Assembly: GCF_051124815.1 (NCBI RefSeq)
Contig: NZ_CP118485.1
Span: forward strand, 1,116,001-1,180,000
DNA from: Azospirillum sp051124815
Lineage (GTDB): Bacteria > Pseudomonadota > Alphaproteobacteria > Azospirillales > Azospirillaceae
Length of the DNA: 64,000 nucleotides
Direction of reading: 5' to 3'
Shown here: piece after piece, positions 8,756-16,859 of the stretch
How the letters are laid out: every line of letters starts with the position of its first letter
Position numbering within the stretch: the stretch's first letter is position 1
The notes under the pieces: generated by a model
Seen by the model: only the letters and a program-made list of their open reading frames with translations
Database searches by the model: none
Told to the model about the DNA's origin: nothing
Made by a program: the position numbers and the translations under genes

Positions 8756-9291
8756 TGCGGGTTCGGTGCTCCTGTGGAAGACGGTTCGAGAGGTGTGTGA
8801 CCAAAGGCCGCGGCAGATACAAGCCGTCCGAAAGGATTTATCAACAATTTAGCGGAAAGTTCATATTTCCGGGGCGGTGCTGTACGAACCACCAAATAAA
8901 AACGATCCAATCGGTAATCATAATGTCGAGCATCATATGCGGATATGGTGCCTCCACGCGGCGCCAGAAAGATGGGCGTGACACAAGGCGGCTATGCGAA
9001 GAGTCCAGAGAGGCGTTCTGTTTTAACCGGCAACGATTCGGCCGCGAGAGGGTGACATATCATTGCATGTCGAAGGTCACGGGCCGCGCAATTGATTTGC
9101 GCTTTGCACACAACACGTTATGATTGGATGACGCAGCCATGCCCATTCGTGTCAAGGTGGTGTTACCAGACAGGCATGGGCCGGACGGACAGGATGCCGC
9201 AGCGTCGCCTCGACAGGTGACTGCCCGGCGGTCGGGACCGGTCGGCGTGGATGGTTGCGGGCACGGGAACGACGGCAGAGAGATTGTCGGT
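8756..9291 (+). other. Long intergenic region upstream of aguB and the MarR gene
   Basis: About 535 bp, lower in GC than its surroundings, with no convincing gene. It must hold the aguB promoter (minus) and that of the MarR gene (plus). A perfect dyad CGGAAA-N7-TTTCCG lies at 8853-8871, about 100 bp upstream of aguB, and could be an operator. A possible sigma-70 promoter on the plus strand is TTGCGC (9097-9102), a 16-nt spacer, then TATGAT (9119-9124), giving a leader of roughly 160 nt for the MarR gene. Both are pattern matches only. Confidence 0.35.
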
Positions 9292-9807
9292 ATGGAGGCG
9301 TCTGTCAAGGGGTGGGGGCCGGAACGCCCCGGCGAGTCGGAGGACGCGGCCGGTTCGGCCGACGGTGCCTTATCGTTCGTCGTCCGGGAAGTGAACCGCG
9401 CCTTCGCCCGTGCCCTGCAGACGCGCATCGCGCGGTCTGGGGTCAGCATGGGTCAATGGTTCTTCCTGCGCGCCCTGTGGGAGGAGGACGGCCTGACCCA
9501 GCGGGAGTTGAGCCACCGCGTCGGCATGATGGAGCCGACCACCGTCACCGCGGTCAACGTGATGGAGGCGCAGGGACTCGTCCAGCGCGTCCGCAACAGC
9601 CACGACCGCCGCAAGATGAACGTCTTCCTGACCGACAAGGGCCGGGCACTGCGCGAGACGATGATGCCCAGCGCGTCCGAGATCGCCCAGATCGCCATCG
9701 ACGGCATCGCCCCGGCGGAACTGGACGTGACGCTGGACGTGCTGCGCCGCGTCGGCGCCAACCTGAACGCTGCATGCGCCGCTGCCCGCGAGAGCGAGGA
9801 AGGGTAG
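9292..9807 (+). CDS. MarR-family transcriptional regulator
   Basis: About 171 residues from ATG 9292; an upstream ATG at 9124 would add a Gly/Arg/Asp-rich tail unlike the family. The winged-helix core is clear: VSMGQWFFLRALWEEDGLTQ, split as VSMGQWFFLRAL and EEDGLTQRELS, then the recognition helix EPTTVTAVNVMEAQG and the wing NSHDRRKMNVFLTDKG. MarR proteins are dimeric repressors that release DNA on binding small aromatic or other ligands. Targets are not evident: the gene stands alone, with aguB upstream on the other strand and the pentapeptide-repeat gene convergent downstream. Confidence 0.85.
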   Translation: MEASVKGWGPERPGESEDAAGSADGALSFVVREVNRAFARALQTRIARSGVSMGQWFFLRALWEEDGLTQRELSHRVGMMEPTTVTAVNVMEAQGLVQRVRNSHDRRKMNVFLTDKGRALRETMMPSASEIAQIAIDGIAPAELDVTLDVLRRVGANLNAACAAARESEEG

Positions 9808-9844
9808 GGCCGTCGGCGGCAGGCGGCCTTCCGCCCGGGGCGGA

Positions 9845-11158
9845 TCAATCGTCGTCGGGATCCGGCGGCGGCGGCAGGCTGGCGCCGGTCAGATTAGCGC
9901 CGGAAAACTTCGCGTCGCGGATGTTCGCGTCGCTCAGGATGGCTCCGGTCAGGTCGGCATTGCTGAAGTCGCAGTCCGACAGGTTGGCCCCGCGCAGGTT
10001 GGTGCGGACGCAGGAACTGCCGGTCAGTCGGGCGCCGGTCAGGTTCGCCGCCCACAACCGTCCGGTCGGCTGGCCATCCGGCCCCTTGATGTCGACCCAG
10101 CCGACTCCGGCGCCGTCCAGCCGCACCCCGTCCATGTTGGCGCCGCGTAGATTGGCGCCGTCCAGGATCGCCGCGCTGAAATCGGCGCCGGCCAGCACCG
10201 CTTCGGAAATGTCGCACATGATCAGCAGCGCCTCGCGCATCTTGGCGCCGCTGAGGTTGGCCCGCTTCAGGTTGGCGCCCGACAGGTTCACGCCGGTCAG
10301 GTCGATGTGGCTGAGGTCGGCGCCGGTCAGGTCGGCCCGCGCCCCCATCGTGCCGTTGGTGTTGATCCACGTGTAGTGGCTGTGCAGCGCCTGCTGGATC
10401 TGGACCGAGAAATTGTCGGCCGACCGCGCCAGATTGGCGCCGGTGGTGTCGGCCCCGGCCAGATCGGCGCCCTCCAGCTTGGCGCCCTGCAGGTCGGCGT
10501 TGCGCAGGTTGGCGCCGGCCAGCATCGCTCCGGTCAAGTTCGCGTCGCGCAGAACCGCGCCCTGCAGGTTCACGCCGGACAGGTTGCTGCCGCGCAGGTC
10601 GGCGCGGGCGAGATTGCAGCTTTTCATGCTGGCGCGCATCAGCGTCGCGCCGGTCAGCAGCGCGCCCTCGCAGTCGGCGCCATTCATCGAAACATCGGTC
10701 AGGTCGGCGCCGGACAGGTTGGCGTTGGTCAGCGACGCATCGTCGAAATCGGTTCCCGACAGGTCGGAGCGGACGAAGTCCAGCCCCTTTCCGCCCTTGC
10801 CGCCTTGTCCGCCATAGAGCAGGGCGCCGCCGCGCAGATCGGCCTCGCGCAGGATGGCGCGCTTCATCTTGGCGCCGCGCATGTGGGCGCCGCGCAGGTC
10901 GGCGCGGTACAGGTTGCAGCCGGACAGGTCCGCCTTCGTCAGATGGGCGGCGAACAGGTCTGCGGTGCTGAGATTGGCGTTGGACAGGTCGCAATGGGAC
11001 AAATTCGCGCCGGACAGCTTGCCCTGCGCCAGGTTCACCCCGGACAGGTTCGAGCCTTCCATGTTCGCCATGGTCAGGTTGGCGCGCGAACCGCCCGACT
11101 TGTTCTTCAGCCAGCGCTCGTGCTTTTCCAGCACGGCAACCAACTCGTGCGGTGTCAT
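9845..11158 (-). CDS. Long pentapeptide-repeat protein
   Basis: 437 residues, nearly all pentapeptide repeats of the A(D/N)LXX type (for example ANLSG, ADLTG, CNLAR), which fold into a right-handed quadrilateral beta-helix. Two repeat blocks, about residues 28-250 and 272-432, are separated by a non-repeat loop containing HSHYTWINTNG. A short helical N-terminal cap (MTPHELVAVLEKHERWL) precedes them, and the C-terminus is Pro/Asp-rich. No signal peptide or membrane segment is seen, so it is probably cytosolic. Some pentapeptide proteins (MfpA, Qnr) mimic DNA and bind gyrase; nothing here demonstrates that. The gene is divergent from phoU with about 190 bp between starts. Confidence 0.9.
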   Translation of the reverse strand: MTPHELVAVLEKHERWLKNKSGGSRANLTMANMEGSNLSGVNLAQGKLSGANLSHCDLSNANLSTADLFAAHLTKADLSGCNLYRADLRGAHMRGAKMKRAILREADLRGGALLYGGQGGKGGKGLDFVRSDLSGTDFDDASLTNANLSGADLTDVSMNGADCEGALLTGATLMRASMKSCNLARADLRGSNLSGVNLQGAVLRDANLTGAMLAGANLRNADLQGAKLEGADLAGADTTGANLARSADNFSVQIQQALHSHYTWINTNGTMGARADLTGADLSHIDLTGVNLSGANLKRANLSGAKMREALLIMCDISEAVLAGADFSAAILDGANLRGANMDGVRLDGAGVGWVDIKGPDGQPTGRLWAANLTGARLTGSSCVRTNLRGANLSDCDFSNADLTGAILSDANIRDAKFSGANLTGASLPPPPDPDDD

Positions 11159-11346
11159 CGGTCCTGCCCGGTCTGCATGGTTGCGTGGTCCATCGATAGA
11201 CCAGTGTCCGGAAATAATCTATGCCAAAGGTTAAAGCCGCCTCCAGTGCCGAGGCGGCTTGGCGCGGGCGGCACCGGGCCCCATCTGCGGGGCGTCGGGC
11301 GCAGCACCGCCTGCAACTGCGCAGTTTCGAAAGGGAGTTGGGGATC

Positions 11347-12066
11347 ATGTCGGGTGGACACACGCTTGCGGCTTTCGACACCGAACTGGCTGCCCTGCGC
11401 AGCGCCATCGACCGGATGGGCGAACTGGTGGAGCGGCAGGTCGGGCTGGCGCTCGATTCGCTGGCCGGCCCCGACGCCGGGATCGCGGGCGAGGTGCTGA
11501 AGGGCGACGCCGAGATCGACCGGCTGGAGATGGAGGTCGAGGCGATGACCGTCCGTCTGCTGGCCCTGCGCCAGCCGATGGCGAAGGACCTGCGCGAGAT
11601 CGTCGCGGCGCTGAAGATCGCCTCGAATCTGGAACGCATGGGCGACTTCGCCGGCTCGGTCGCCAAACGGGCGGTCACGCTGGCCACCCTGCCGGTGGCG
11701 CCGCCGGTCGCTTCGCTGGTCCGCATGGGCCGGATGGTGCAGGCGATGATCGGCGACATGCGCCGCGCCTATACCGAACAGGATGCCGACCTCGCCGCCT
11801 CCGTCCGCGATTGCGACGGGGAGGTCGACGCTGCCTATACCGCGCTGTTCCGTGAGTTCCTGACCTACATGATGGAGACGCCGGCGCAGATCACCGGCTG
11901 CACCCATCTGCTGTTCGCCGCCAAGTCGATCGAGCGCATCGGCGACCACGCCACCAACGTGGCGGAGAACATCAGCTTCCTGGTCAAGGGCCGCCTGCCG
12001 TCCGACGAGCGCCGCAAGGAGGATCTCAGCAGCTACGCCGTCGCGCCGCCGCGTGACGGTGAGTAA
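11347..12066 (+). CDS. phoU: Phosphate signalling regulator PhoU
   Basis: 239 residues from ATG 11347, preceded by a GGAG-type ribosome site (GGGAGTTGGGG). Two tandem PhoU three-helix bundles each contain the metal-binding pattern: EVEAMTVRLLALRQPMAKDLRE in the first half (ends RQPMAKDLRE), and LTYMMETPAQITGCTHLLF with ERIGDHATNVAENI in the second (key part RIGDHATNVAE). PhoU dampens PhoR/PhoB signalling through the Pst transporter and limits phosphate uptake. No pst or pho genes are adjacent, so this is an isolated copy. The trp attenuator begins about 10 bp after its stop, which leaves little room for a separate phoU terminator. Confidence 0.9.
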   Translation: MSGGHTLAAFDTELAALRSAIDRMGELVERQVGLALDSLAGPDAGIAGEVLKGDAEIDRLEMEVEAMTVRLLALRQPMAKDLREIVAALKIASNLERMGDFAGSVAKRAVTLATLPVAPPVASLVRMGRMVQAMIGDMRRAYTEQDADLAASVRDCDGEVDAAYTALFREFLTYMMETPAQITGCTHLLFAAKSIERIGDHATNVAENISFLVKGRLPSDERRKEDLSSYAVAPPRDGE

Positions 12067-12076
12067 CAGGGAGTGC

Positions 12077-12105
12077 TTGACAGGCAACCCCGCCCTGTGT
12101 TGCGG
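12077..12105 (+). promoter_or_regulatory. Predicted trp promoter
   Basis: TTGACA at 12077-12082 matches the sigma-70 -35 consensus exactly. With a 17-nt spacer the -10 hexamer would be TTGCGG at 12100-12105, which is weak. The expected transcription start falls at about 12112-12114, on or next to the A of the trpL ATG. This fits the leaderless trpL described for Sinorhizobium meliloti. The start site is inferred from spacing. Confidence 0.55.
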
Positions 12106-12113
12106 TTGAAGCC

Positions 12114-12191
12114 ATGAACATGTCCTCGCCCCTCCTGTCGCAGCATTGGTGGTGGCCCGTCTCCCACGGGCCGGCCTGGCAATGCGCGTAA
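12114..12191 (+). CDS. trpL: trp leader peptide TrpL
   Basis: A 25-codon reading frame with three consecutive TGG codons (12147-12155) and a fourth at 12177, ending at TAA 12189-12191. It lies between a consensus -35 box and a strong terminator, followed by trpE(G), the arrangement of a classical transcription attenuator. There is no ribosome site upstream, and the predicted transcript starts at or beside the AUG, so translation is probably leaderless; a second ATG at 12120 is possible. Translation through the Trp codons senses charged tRNA-Trp. In S. meliloti the released leader RNA and peptide also act in trans; whether that holds here is unknown. Confidence 0.85.
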   Translation: MNMSSPLLSQHWWWPVSHGPAWQCA

Positions 12192-12243
12192 GCGTGGATT
12201 GAGAAGAAAAGGCCGCCCGGTGCATCCGGAGCGGCCTTTTTCC
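12154..12243 (+). terminator. trp attenuator (pause hairpin, antiterminator and terminator)
   Basis: Segment 1 (GGCCCGT, 12154-12160) pairs with segment 2 (ACGGGCC, 12166-12172), starting at the third tandem Trp codon. Segment 2 (12167-12176) can instead pair with segment 3 (12211-12219) with one bulge, as antiterminator. Segment 3 also pairs with segment 4: AAAAGGCCGC (12207-12216) with GCGGCCTTTT (12231-12240), with an inner CCGG/CCGG extension and a T run, which is the terminator. A ribosome stalled at the Trp codons would free segment 2 and allow readthrough into trpE(G). Confidence 0.85.
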
Positions 12244-12342
12244 TGACCCGACGCAGCGGGTCACCCAGCGGAAGAATGGACAGGCAGGCGGAAGCACTGG
12301 GCGGCGTCACCGACAAGACGCCCGAACCGGAGCACCGCCGTC

Positions 12343-14577
12343 ATGATCCCGTCCAACCTGTTCCTCGCCGACCCCTCCTTTCTCGAACCCATAGCCGCCG
12401 TGACCGGCGGTGGTCTTGGTCTGCGCCGCACGGCCGAGCCGGTGGCGATTGCCGAGGCGGTCGATGCGCTCGTCACCGCGCTCGACGAGCGGCGCGGCCT
12501 GCTGCTGTCCGGCGGGGTGGAGGCGCCCGGCCGCTACCGGCGTCAGGCGCTGGGTTTCGCCGATCCGCCGCTGTCGGTGACCGCGCGAGGCCGCACCGTG
12601 CGCATCGATGCGCTCAACCCGCGCGGCCGGCTGCTGCTGCCCGCCGTGGCCCGCGCGCTGGAGGGGCACGAGGCGCTGGTCGGGCTGGAGGTCACCGCCG
12701 GCCGCGTCACCGCCCTGGTGTGCCGCCCGGCCGGCGTCTTCGCCGAGGAGGAGCGCAGCCGGCAACCTTCCGTCTTCAGCGTGCTGCGGGCGCTGATGGC
12801 GCTGTTCGCCTGCCCGGAGGAGCCGTTCCTGGGGCTCTACGGCGCCTTCGGCTACGACCTCGCCTTCCAGTTCGAGACGATCCGGCGCCGGCTGGAGCGG
12901 CCGGACGACCAGCGCGATCTGGTGTTGTATCTGCCCGACCGGTTGCTGGTGGTCGATCATGCCGCCGGGGTGGCGCGGCGCTTCACCTACGAGTTCGTGG
13001 TCGATGGCGTCTCGACGGAAGGCTTTGCCGGCGGCGGGCGGATGCACGCCTATCGCCCCGACACCAACGCCGCCGCCGAGTGCGACCATGCCCCCGGCGA
13101 GTACCAGCAGGTGGTGCGGGCGGCGAAGGAGGCCTTCAACCGCGGCGACCTGTTCGAGGTGGTGCCCGGCCAGACCTTCGCCGAACCCTGCGCCGACAGC
13201 CCGGCCACCATCTTCCGCCGCCTGCGCACGGCCAACCCGGCGCCCTACGAGGCGCTGATCAACCTCGGCGATGGTGAGTTCCTGGTCGCCGCCAGCCCGG
13301 AGATGTATGTGCGCGTCGGCGGACGGCGGGTGGAGACCTGCCCGATCTCCGGCACCGTGGCGCGCGGTGGCGATGCGCTGGCCGATGCGGCGCAGGTCTT
13401 GACCCTGCTCAACTCCGCCAAGGATGCGGCGGAACTGACCATGTGCACCGACGTCGACCGCAACGACAAGGCGCGGGTGTGCGAGCCCGGTTCCGTCCGT
13501 GTCATCGGCCGGCGGATGATCGAGCTGTATTCCCGCCTGATCCACACCGTCGATCATGTGGAAGGGCGGCTGCGCGAGGGATTCGACGCGCTGGACGCTT
13601 TCCTCACCCACAGCTGGGCGGTGACGGTGACCGGTGCCCCGAAGCGCTGGGCCATGCAGTTCCTGGAGGATACCGAACGGTCGCCGCGCCGCTGGTATGG
13701 CGGGGCCTTCGGCCGCATCGGCTTCGACGGCGGGATGGACACCGGGCTGACGCTGCGGACCATCCGCATGAAGGACGGCATCGCCTTCGTCCGCGCCGGC
13801 GCTACCCTGCTGTCGGACAGCGATCCCGATGCGGAGGATGCCGAATGCCGGCTGAAGGCGTCGGCCTTCCTCGACGCGGTGCGCGGCGAGGGGGCGGGAC
13901 CGCGGCTGTCGGTGGTCCAGACCATGGTGAGGCGGAGCGGGGAGGGTCGGCGGGTGTTGCTGGTCGATCATGACGACAGCTTCGTCCACACGCTGGCCGA
14001 TTATTTCCGCCAGACGGGGGCCAGCGTGACGACGCTGCGTCATGTCCACGCGCGGGCGTCCTTGCGCAGCGACCCGCCCGACCTGCTGGTCCTGTCGCCG
14101 GGGCCGGGGCGGCCGGCCGATTTCGACGTCGGCGGCAGCGTGCAGGCGGCGCTCGACCTTGGCGTGCCGGTGTTCGGCGTCTGCCTGGGCTTGCAGGGGA
14201 TGGCCGAGCATTTCGGTGCCGAACTGGAGCGCCTGCCGGAGCCGATGCACGGCAAGGCCTCACCCCTGCGTCACCAGGGTGGCGCGCTATTCGACGGGTT
14301 GCCGCAGGGGATGCGGGCCGGGCGCTACCACTCGCTGGTGGCGCGGCGCGACAGCCTGCCGCCGGACCTGCGGGTGACGGCGGAGACGGAAGACGGCACG
14401 GTGATGGCGATCGAGCACCGGACGCTGCCGCTGGCCGCGGTGCAGTTCCATCCCGAATCGATCCTGACCTTGGACGGGGTCGCCGGTGGCGGTTCCGGTC
14501 TGGCGCTGGTCGCCAATGTCATGGAGCGGCTGGCTGGACGCGCCGGCAGGGTGCCTGAACGCGAAGCGGCGGCCTGA
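12343..14577 (+). CDS. trpE(G): Bifunctional anthranilate synthase TrpE(G)
   Basis: 744 residues fusing the aminase (TrpE) and glutamine amidotransferase (TrpG) subunits of anthranilate synthase, which converts chorismate and glutamine to anthranilate, the first step of tryptophan synthesis. The TrpE part (about 1-525) shows NRGDLFEVVPGQTF, CPISGTVARG, DVDRNDKARVCEPGSV and TGAPKRWAMQFLE. The TrpG part (about 533-735) has the nucleophile Cys614 in FGVCLGLQGM and the His/Glu pair in VQFHPES. The fused form is known from Azospirillum and rhizobia. GGAG lies about 10 nt before the ATG. Expression is expected to be controlled by the leader attenuator, and activity by tryptophan feedback. Confidence 0.95.
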   Translation: MIPSNLFLADPSFLEPIAAVTGGGLGLRRTAEPVAIAEAVDALVTALDERRGLLLSGGVEAPGRYRRQALGFADPPLSVTARGRTVRIDALNPRGRLLLPAVARALEGHEALVGLEVTAGRVTALVCRPAGVFAEEERSRQPSVFSVLRALMALFACPEEPFLGLYGAFGYDLAFQFETIRRRLERPDDQRDLVLYLPDRLLVVDHAAGVARRFTYEFVVDGVSTEGFAGGGRMHAYRPDTNAAAECDHAPGEYQQVVRAAKEAFNRGDLFEVVPGQTFAEPCADSPATIFRRLRTANPAPYEALINLGDGEFLVAASPEMYVRVGGRRVETCPISGTVARGGDALADAAQVLTLLNSAKDAAELTMCTDVDRNDKARVCEPGSVRVIGRRMIELYSRLIHTVDHVEGRLREGFDALDAFLTHSWAVTVTGAPKRWAMQFLEDTERSPRRWYGGAFGRIGFDGGMDTGLTLRTIRMKDGIAFVRAGATLLSDSDPDAEDAECRLKASAFLDAVRGEGAGPRLSVVQTMVRRSGEGRRVLLVDHDDSFVHTLADYFRQTGASVTTLRHVHARASLRSDPPDLLVLSPGPGRPADFDVGGSVQAALDLGVPVFGVCLGLQGMAEHFGAELERLPEPMHGKASPLRHQGGALFDGLPQGMRAGRYHSLVARRDSLPPDLRVTAETEDGTVMAIEHRTLPLAAVQFHPESILTLDGVAGGGSGLALVANVMERLAGRAGRVPEREAAA

Positions 14578-14610
14578 AGGGGCCGCCGCTGCGTGACTTG
14601 GATGGAAGGA

Positions 14611-14634
14611 GAGTGACGGGGAAACCCGTCACTC
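14611..14634. terminator. Hairpin between convergent trpE(G) and gapR
   Basis: GAGTGACGGG (14611-14620), a GAAA loop, then CCCGTCACTC (14625-14634): a perfect 10-bp stem with a GNRA-type tetraloop. It overlaps the gapR stop codon (14629-14631). No clear T run follows on either strand, so it may act as an RNA 3'-end or processing hairpin rather than a strong intrinsic terminator. Confidence 0.5.
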
Positions 14635-14877
14635 CACCATGCCCAGCGCTTCCTTGTAGAGTTCCAGGATGGCTTCCTGCTCCTGGCGGTCGGCCTTGTC
14701 CATCTTCCGCAGGCGGATGATCTGCCGGATGATCTTGGTGTCGAAACCGGTGCCCTTCGCCTCGGCGTAGACTTCCTTGATGTCTTCCTGCAGACCGCGC
14801 TTTTCCTCTTCGAGACGCTCGATGCGCTCGACAAAGGACTTCAGGCGATCCGCCGCGATGCCGCCGACGTCGGACAT
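14629..14877 (-). CDS. gapR: GapR (DUF2312) nucleoid-associated protein
   Basis: 82 residues from ATG 14877 (MSDVGGIAADRL). The sequence fits DUF2312: a coiled-coil N-terminal helix (LKSFVERIERLEEEKRGL), then DIKEVYAEAKGTGFDTKI and IIRQIIRLRKMD, the conserved DNA-contacting part. In Caulobacter, GapR binds overtwisted DNA ahead of replication and transcription forks and stimulates topoisomerases. The length is normal for the family. An in-frame extension upstream to 14997 exists but is Pro/Arg-rich and not typical. The gene is monocistronic and convergent with trpE(G). Confidence 0.92.
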   Translation of the reverse strand: MSDVGGIAADRLKSFVERIERLEEEKRGLQEDIKEVYAEAKGTGFDTKIIRQIIRLRKMDKADRQEQEAILELYKEALGMVE

Positions 14878-15263
14878 GGCTAAAACCTCAAACGATGGGG
14901 GTGTTCGGGAACGGGGCGGGACAATATCGGCGGGCGGGGGGAATGGCAAGCCGGCGATACGCCGCGTGCACGCACGGCAGAGGTCCGGCTGCGTCATCGC
15001 GTCGCGGCCATTCCTTCGTACAAGCGTGACCGCCGCCGGGATTTGAACAGCTCGTGGCTGATTTGTCTTATTGCATGAAACAATCGTACGATGGACCTAC
15101 GCAGCCATTCCCTTTGTTGCGGCGCACCCAATAGGCTGGTATTACCATCGGTGGGTTCGGCTTCACAAAGGCGCATGGATAAGTCATGTATGCGCGTCGT
15201 CTGGGCCGATAACCCATGGGGGATGCCGGGATCGGCGTATCTGAGGCAGGGGAGTTTTATCTA
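14878..15263 (+). other. Intergenic region between gapR and pntAA
   Basis: About 385 bp, with an AT-richer middle (15050-15170). It separates the divergent gapR (minus) and pntAA (plus) and must contain both promoters, but I see no strong consensus hexamers. AGGGGAG at 15247-15253 is the pntAA ribosome site. A possible 60-codon minus-strand frame (14994-15176) has no recognisable features. I find no tRNA or stable RNA. Confidence 0.4.
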
Positions 15264-16411
15264 ATGAAAGTCGCCATTCCAAAGGAGCGACGTGCGGGCG
15301 AACTTCGCGTGGCCGCCTCACCGGAAACGGTGAAGAAACTGAAGGGTTTGGGACTGGACGTGGTGGTTGAGAGCGGGGCCGGTCTCGGCTCCAGCATCAC
15401 CGACGCGGCCTATGAGGCGGCGGGGGCGTCCATCGCTGCCGACGAGGCGTCGGCGCTGGCCGATGCCGACATCGTGTTGAAGGTGCAGCGTCCGCTGATC
15501 GCCGCCGAAGGGGGCGAGGACGAGCTGGCGCTGATGCGCAAGGGCGCGCTGCTGTTCGCCATCCTCAACCCCCACAACAGCCGCGACCATGTGAAGGCCT
15601 ATGCCGATGCCGGCGTGAACGCCTTCGCCATGGAGTTCATGCCGCGCATCACCCGCGCCCAGGTCATGGACGTGCTGTCCTCCCAGGCCAACCTCGCCGG
15701 CTACAAGGCCGTGGTGGATGCCGCTTCGGAATATGGCCGCGCCTTCCCGATGATGATGACCGCCGCCGGCACCGTTCCGCCGGCGCGCGCCTTCATCATG
15801 GGCGTCGGCGTCGCCGGTCTGCAGGCCATCGCCACCGCCAAGCGCCTCGGCGCCATCGTCTCGGCCACCGACGTGCGCCCGGCGGTGAAGGAGCAGGTGC
15901 AGTCGCTGGGCGGCAGCTTCGTCGCCGTCGAGAACGACGAGTTCAAGCAGGCCGAGACCGCCGGCGGCTACGCCAAGGAGATGTCGGACGACTACGAAGC
16001 GCCAGCAGGCGGCGGTGGCCGAGCACATCAAGAAGCAGGACATCGTCATCACCACCGCGCTGATCCCCGGCCGCAAGGCGCCGATCCTGGTGAGCGGCGG
16101 AGCATGTGGCGTCGATGAAGCCGGGTTCGGTCATCATCGATCTGGCGGTGGAGCAGGGCGGCAATGTCGAGGGTGCCAAGCTGGGCGAGGTGGTGACCAC
16201 GGCCAACGGCGTGAAGATCGTCGGCCATGCCAACTACGCCAGCCGCATCGCCGAGAGCGCCTCGCTGCTCTACGCCAAGAACCTGCTGGCGCTGCTGACC
16301 TCGCTGCACGGCAAGGACACGGGCGTGGCCGTCAATTGGGACGACGAGATCGTCAAGGCCATCGCGCTGACCCGCGACGGCGCCGTCGTCCACCCCGCCT
16401 TCGCCGGCTGA
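15264..16411 (+). pseudogene. pntAA: NAD(P) transhydrogenase subunit alpha 1 (PntAA), frame broken twice
   Basis: From ATG 15264 (MKVAIPKERRAGELRVAASP) the protein follows PntAA, the soluble NAD(H)-binding domain I of proton-translocating transhydrogenase. FIMGVGVAGLQAIATAKRLG is the Rossmann loop. After MSDDY near 15995 the frame shifts by a net loss of 2 nt and continues with VAEHIKKQDIVITTALIPG. Near 16095-16108 there is a net gain of 1 nt before SMKPGSVIIDLAVEQGGN, and the protein ends normally with HPAFAG. Each segment keeps strong family similarity, so this is either sequence error or a very recent mutation. AGGGGAG lies upstream of the start. It is first in the pntAA-pntAB-pntB operon. 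Confidence 0.85.
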
Positions 16412-16437
16412 CCGGGCGCCTGAGGAGACTTACCGCA

Positions 16438-16855
16438 ATGGATCAGACCCAACTGTCCGCCCGTATTGCCGAGCTGAAGGCGAACCTCGCGGCGCTGAGC
16501 CAGCAGGCCGACCTGCTGGCCGCCCAGGTCGCGCACGCCGCCCAGCCGGTCACCGAGGCCGCCGGCGGCCATGGCAGCTTCTTCGTCACCGGCCTGACGG
16601 TGCTCGTGCTGGCCTGCTTCGTCGGCTACTACGTCGTCTGGCGCGTCACCCCGGCCCTGCACTCGCCGCTGATGGCGGTCACCAACGCCGTGTCGTCGGT
16701 CATCATCGTCGGCGCCCTGATCGCCGCCGGCCCGGCCGGCTTCGACTTCGAAGGTCCTGGCTTCCTCGCCGTCATCCTGGCGTCCGTCAACATCTTCGGC
16801 GGCTTCCTCGTGACCCAGCGCATGCTCTCCATGTTCAAGAAGAAGGGCCAAGTAA
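16438..16855 (+). CDS. pntAB: NAD(P) transhydrogenase subunit alpha 2 (PntAB), frame shifted at the last codons
   Basis: A membrane subunit of about 138 residues: an N-terminal helical stretch rich in Ala/Gln, then three membrane segments (FVTGLTVLVLACFVGYYVVW is the first) and the typical tail RMLSMFKKKGQ. As written, one extra base near 16849-16852 (GGCCAAGTAAG, where GGCCAGTAAG or GGCCAATAAG would be expected) removes the TAA at 16853-16855 from frame, so the open frame runs on into pntB. The start ATG 16438 has GAGGAGA upstream and lies 26 bp after pntAA. With PntB it forms the proton channel of the transhydrogenase. Confidence 0.8.
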
Positions 16856-16859
16856 GACC

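Noticed and set aside
15020..15060. tRNA-like segment GGGATTTGAACAGC (minus strand T-arm)
   Set aside because: The flanking bases do not form a T-stem and no acceptor stem or anticodon arm can be drawn.
14994..15176. 60-codon minus-strand frame between gapR and pntAA
   Set aside because: No ribosome site or recognisable features, and the region is more plausibly promoter DNA.
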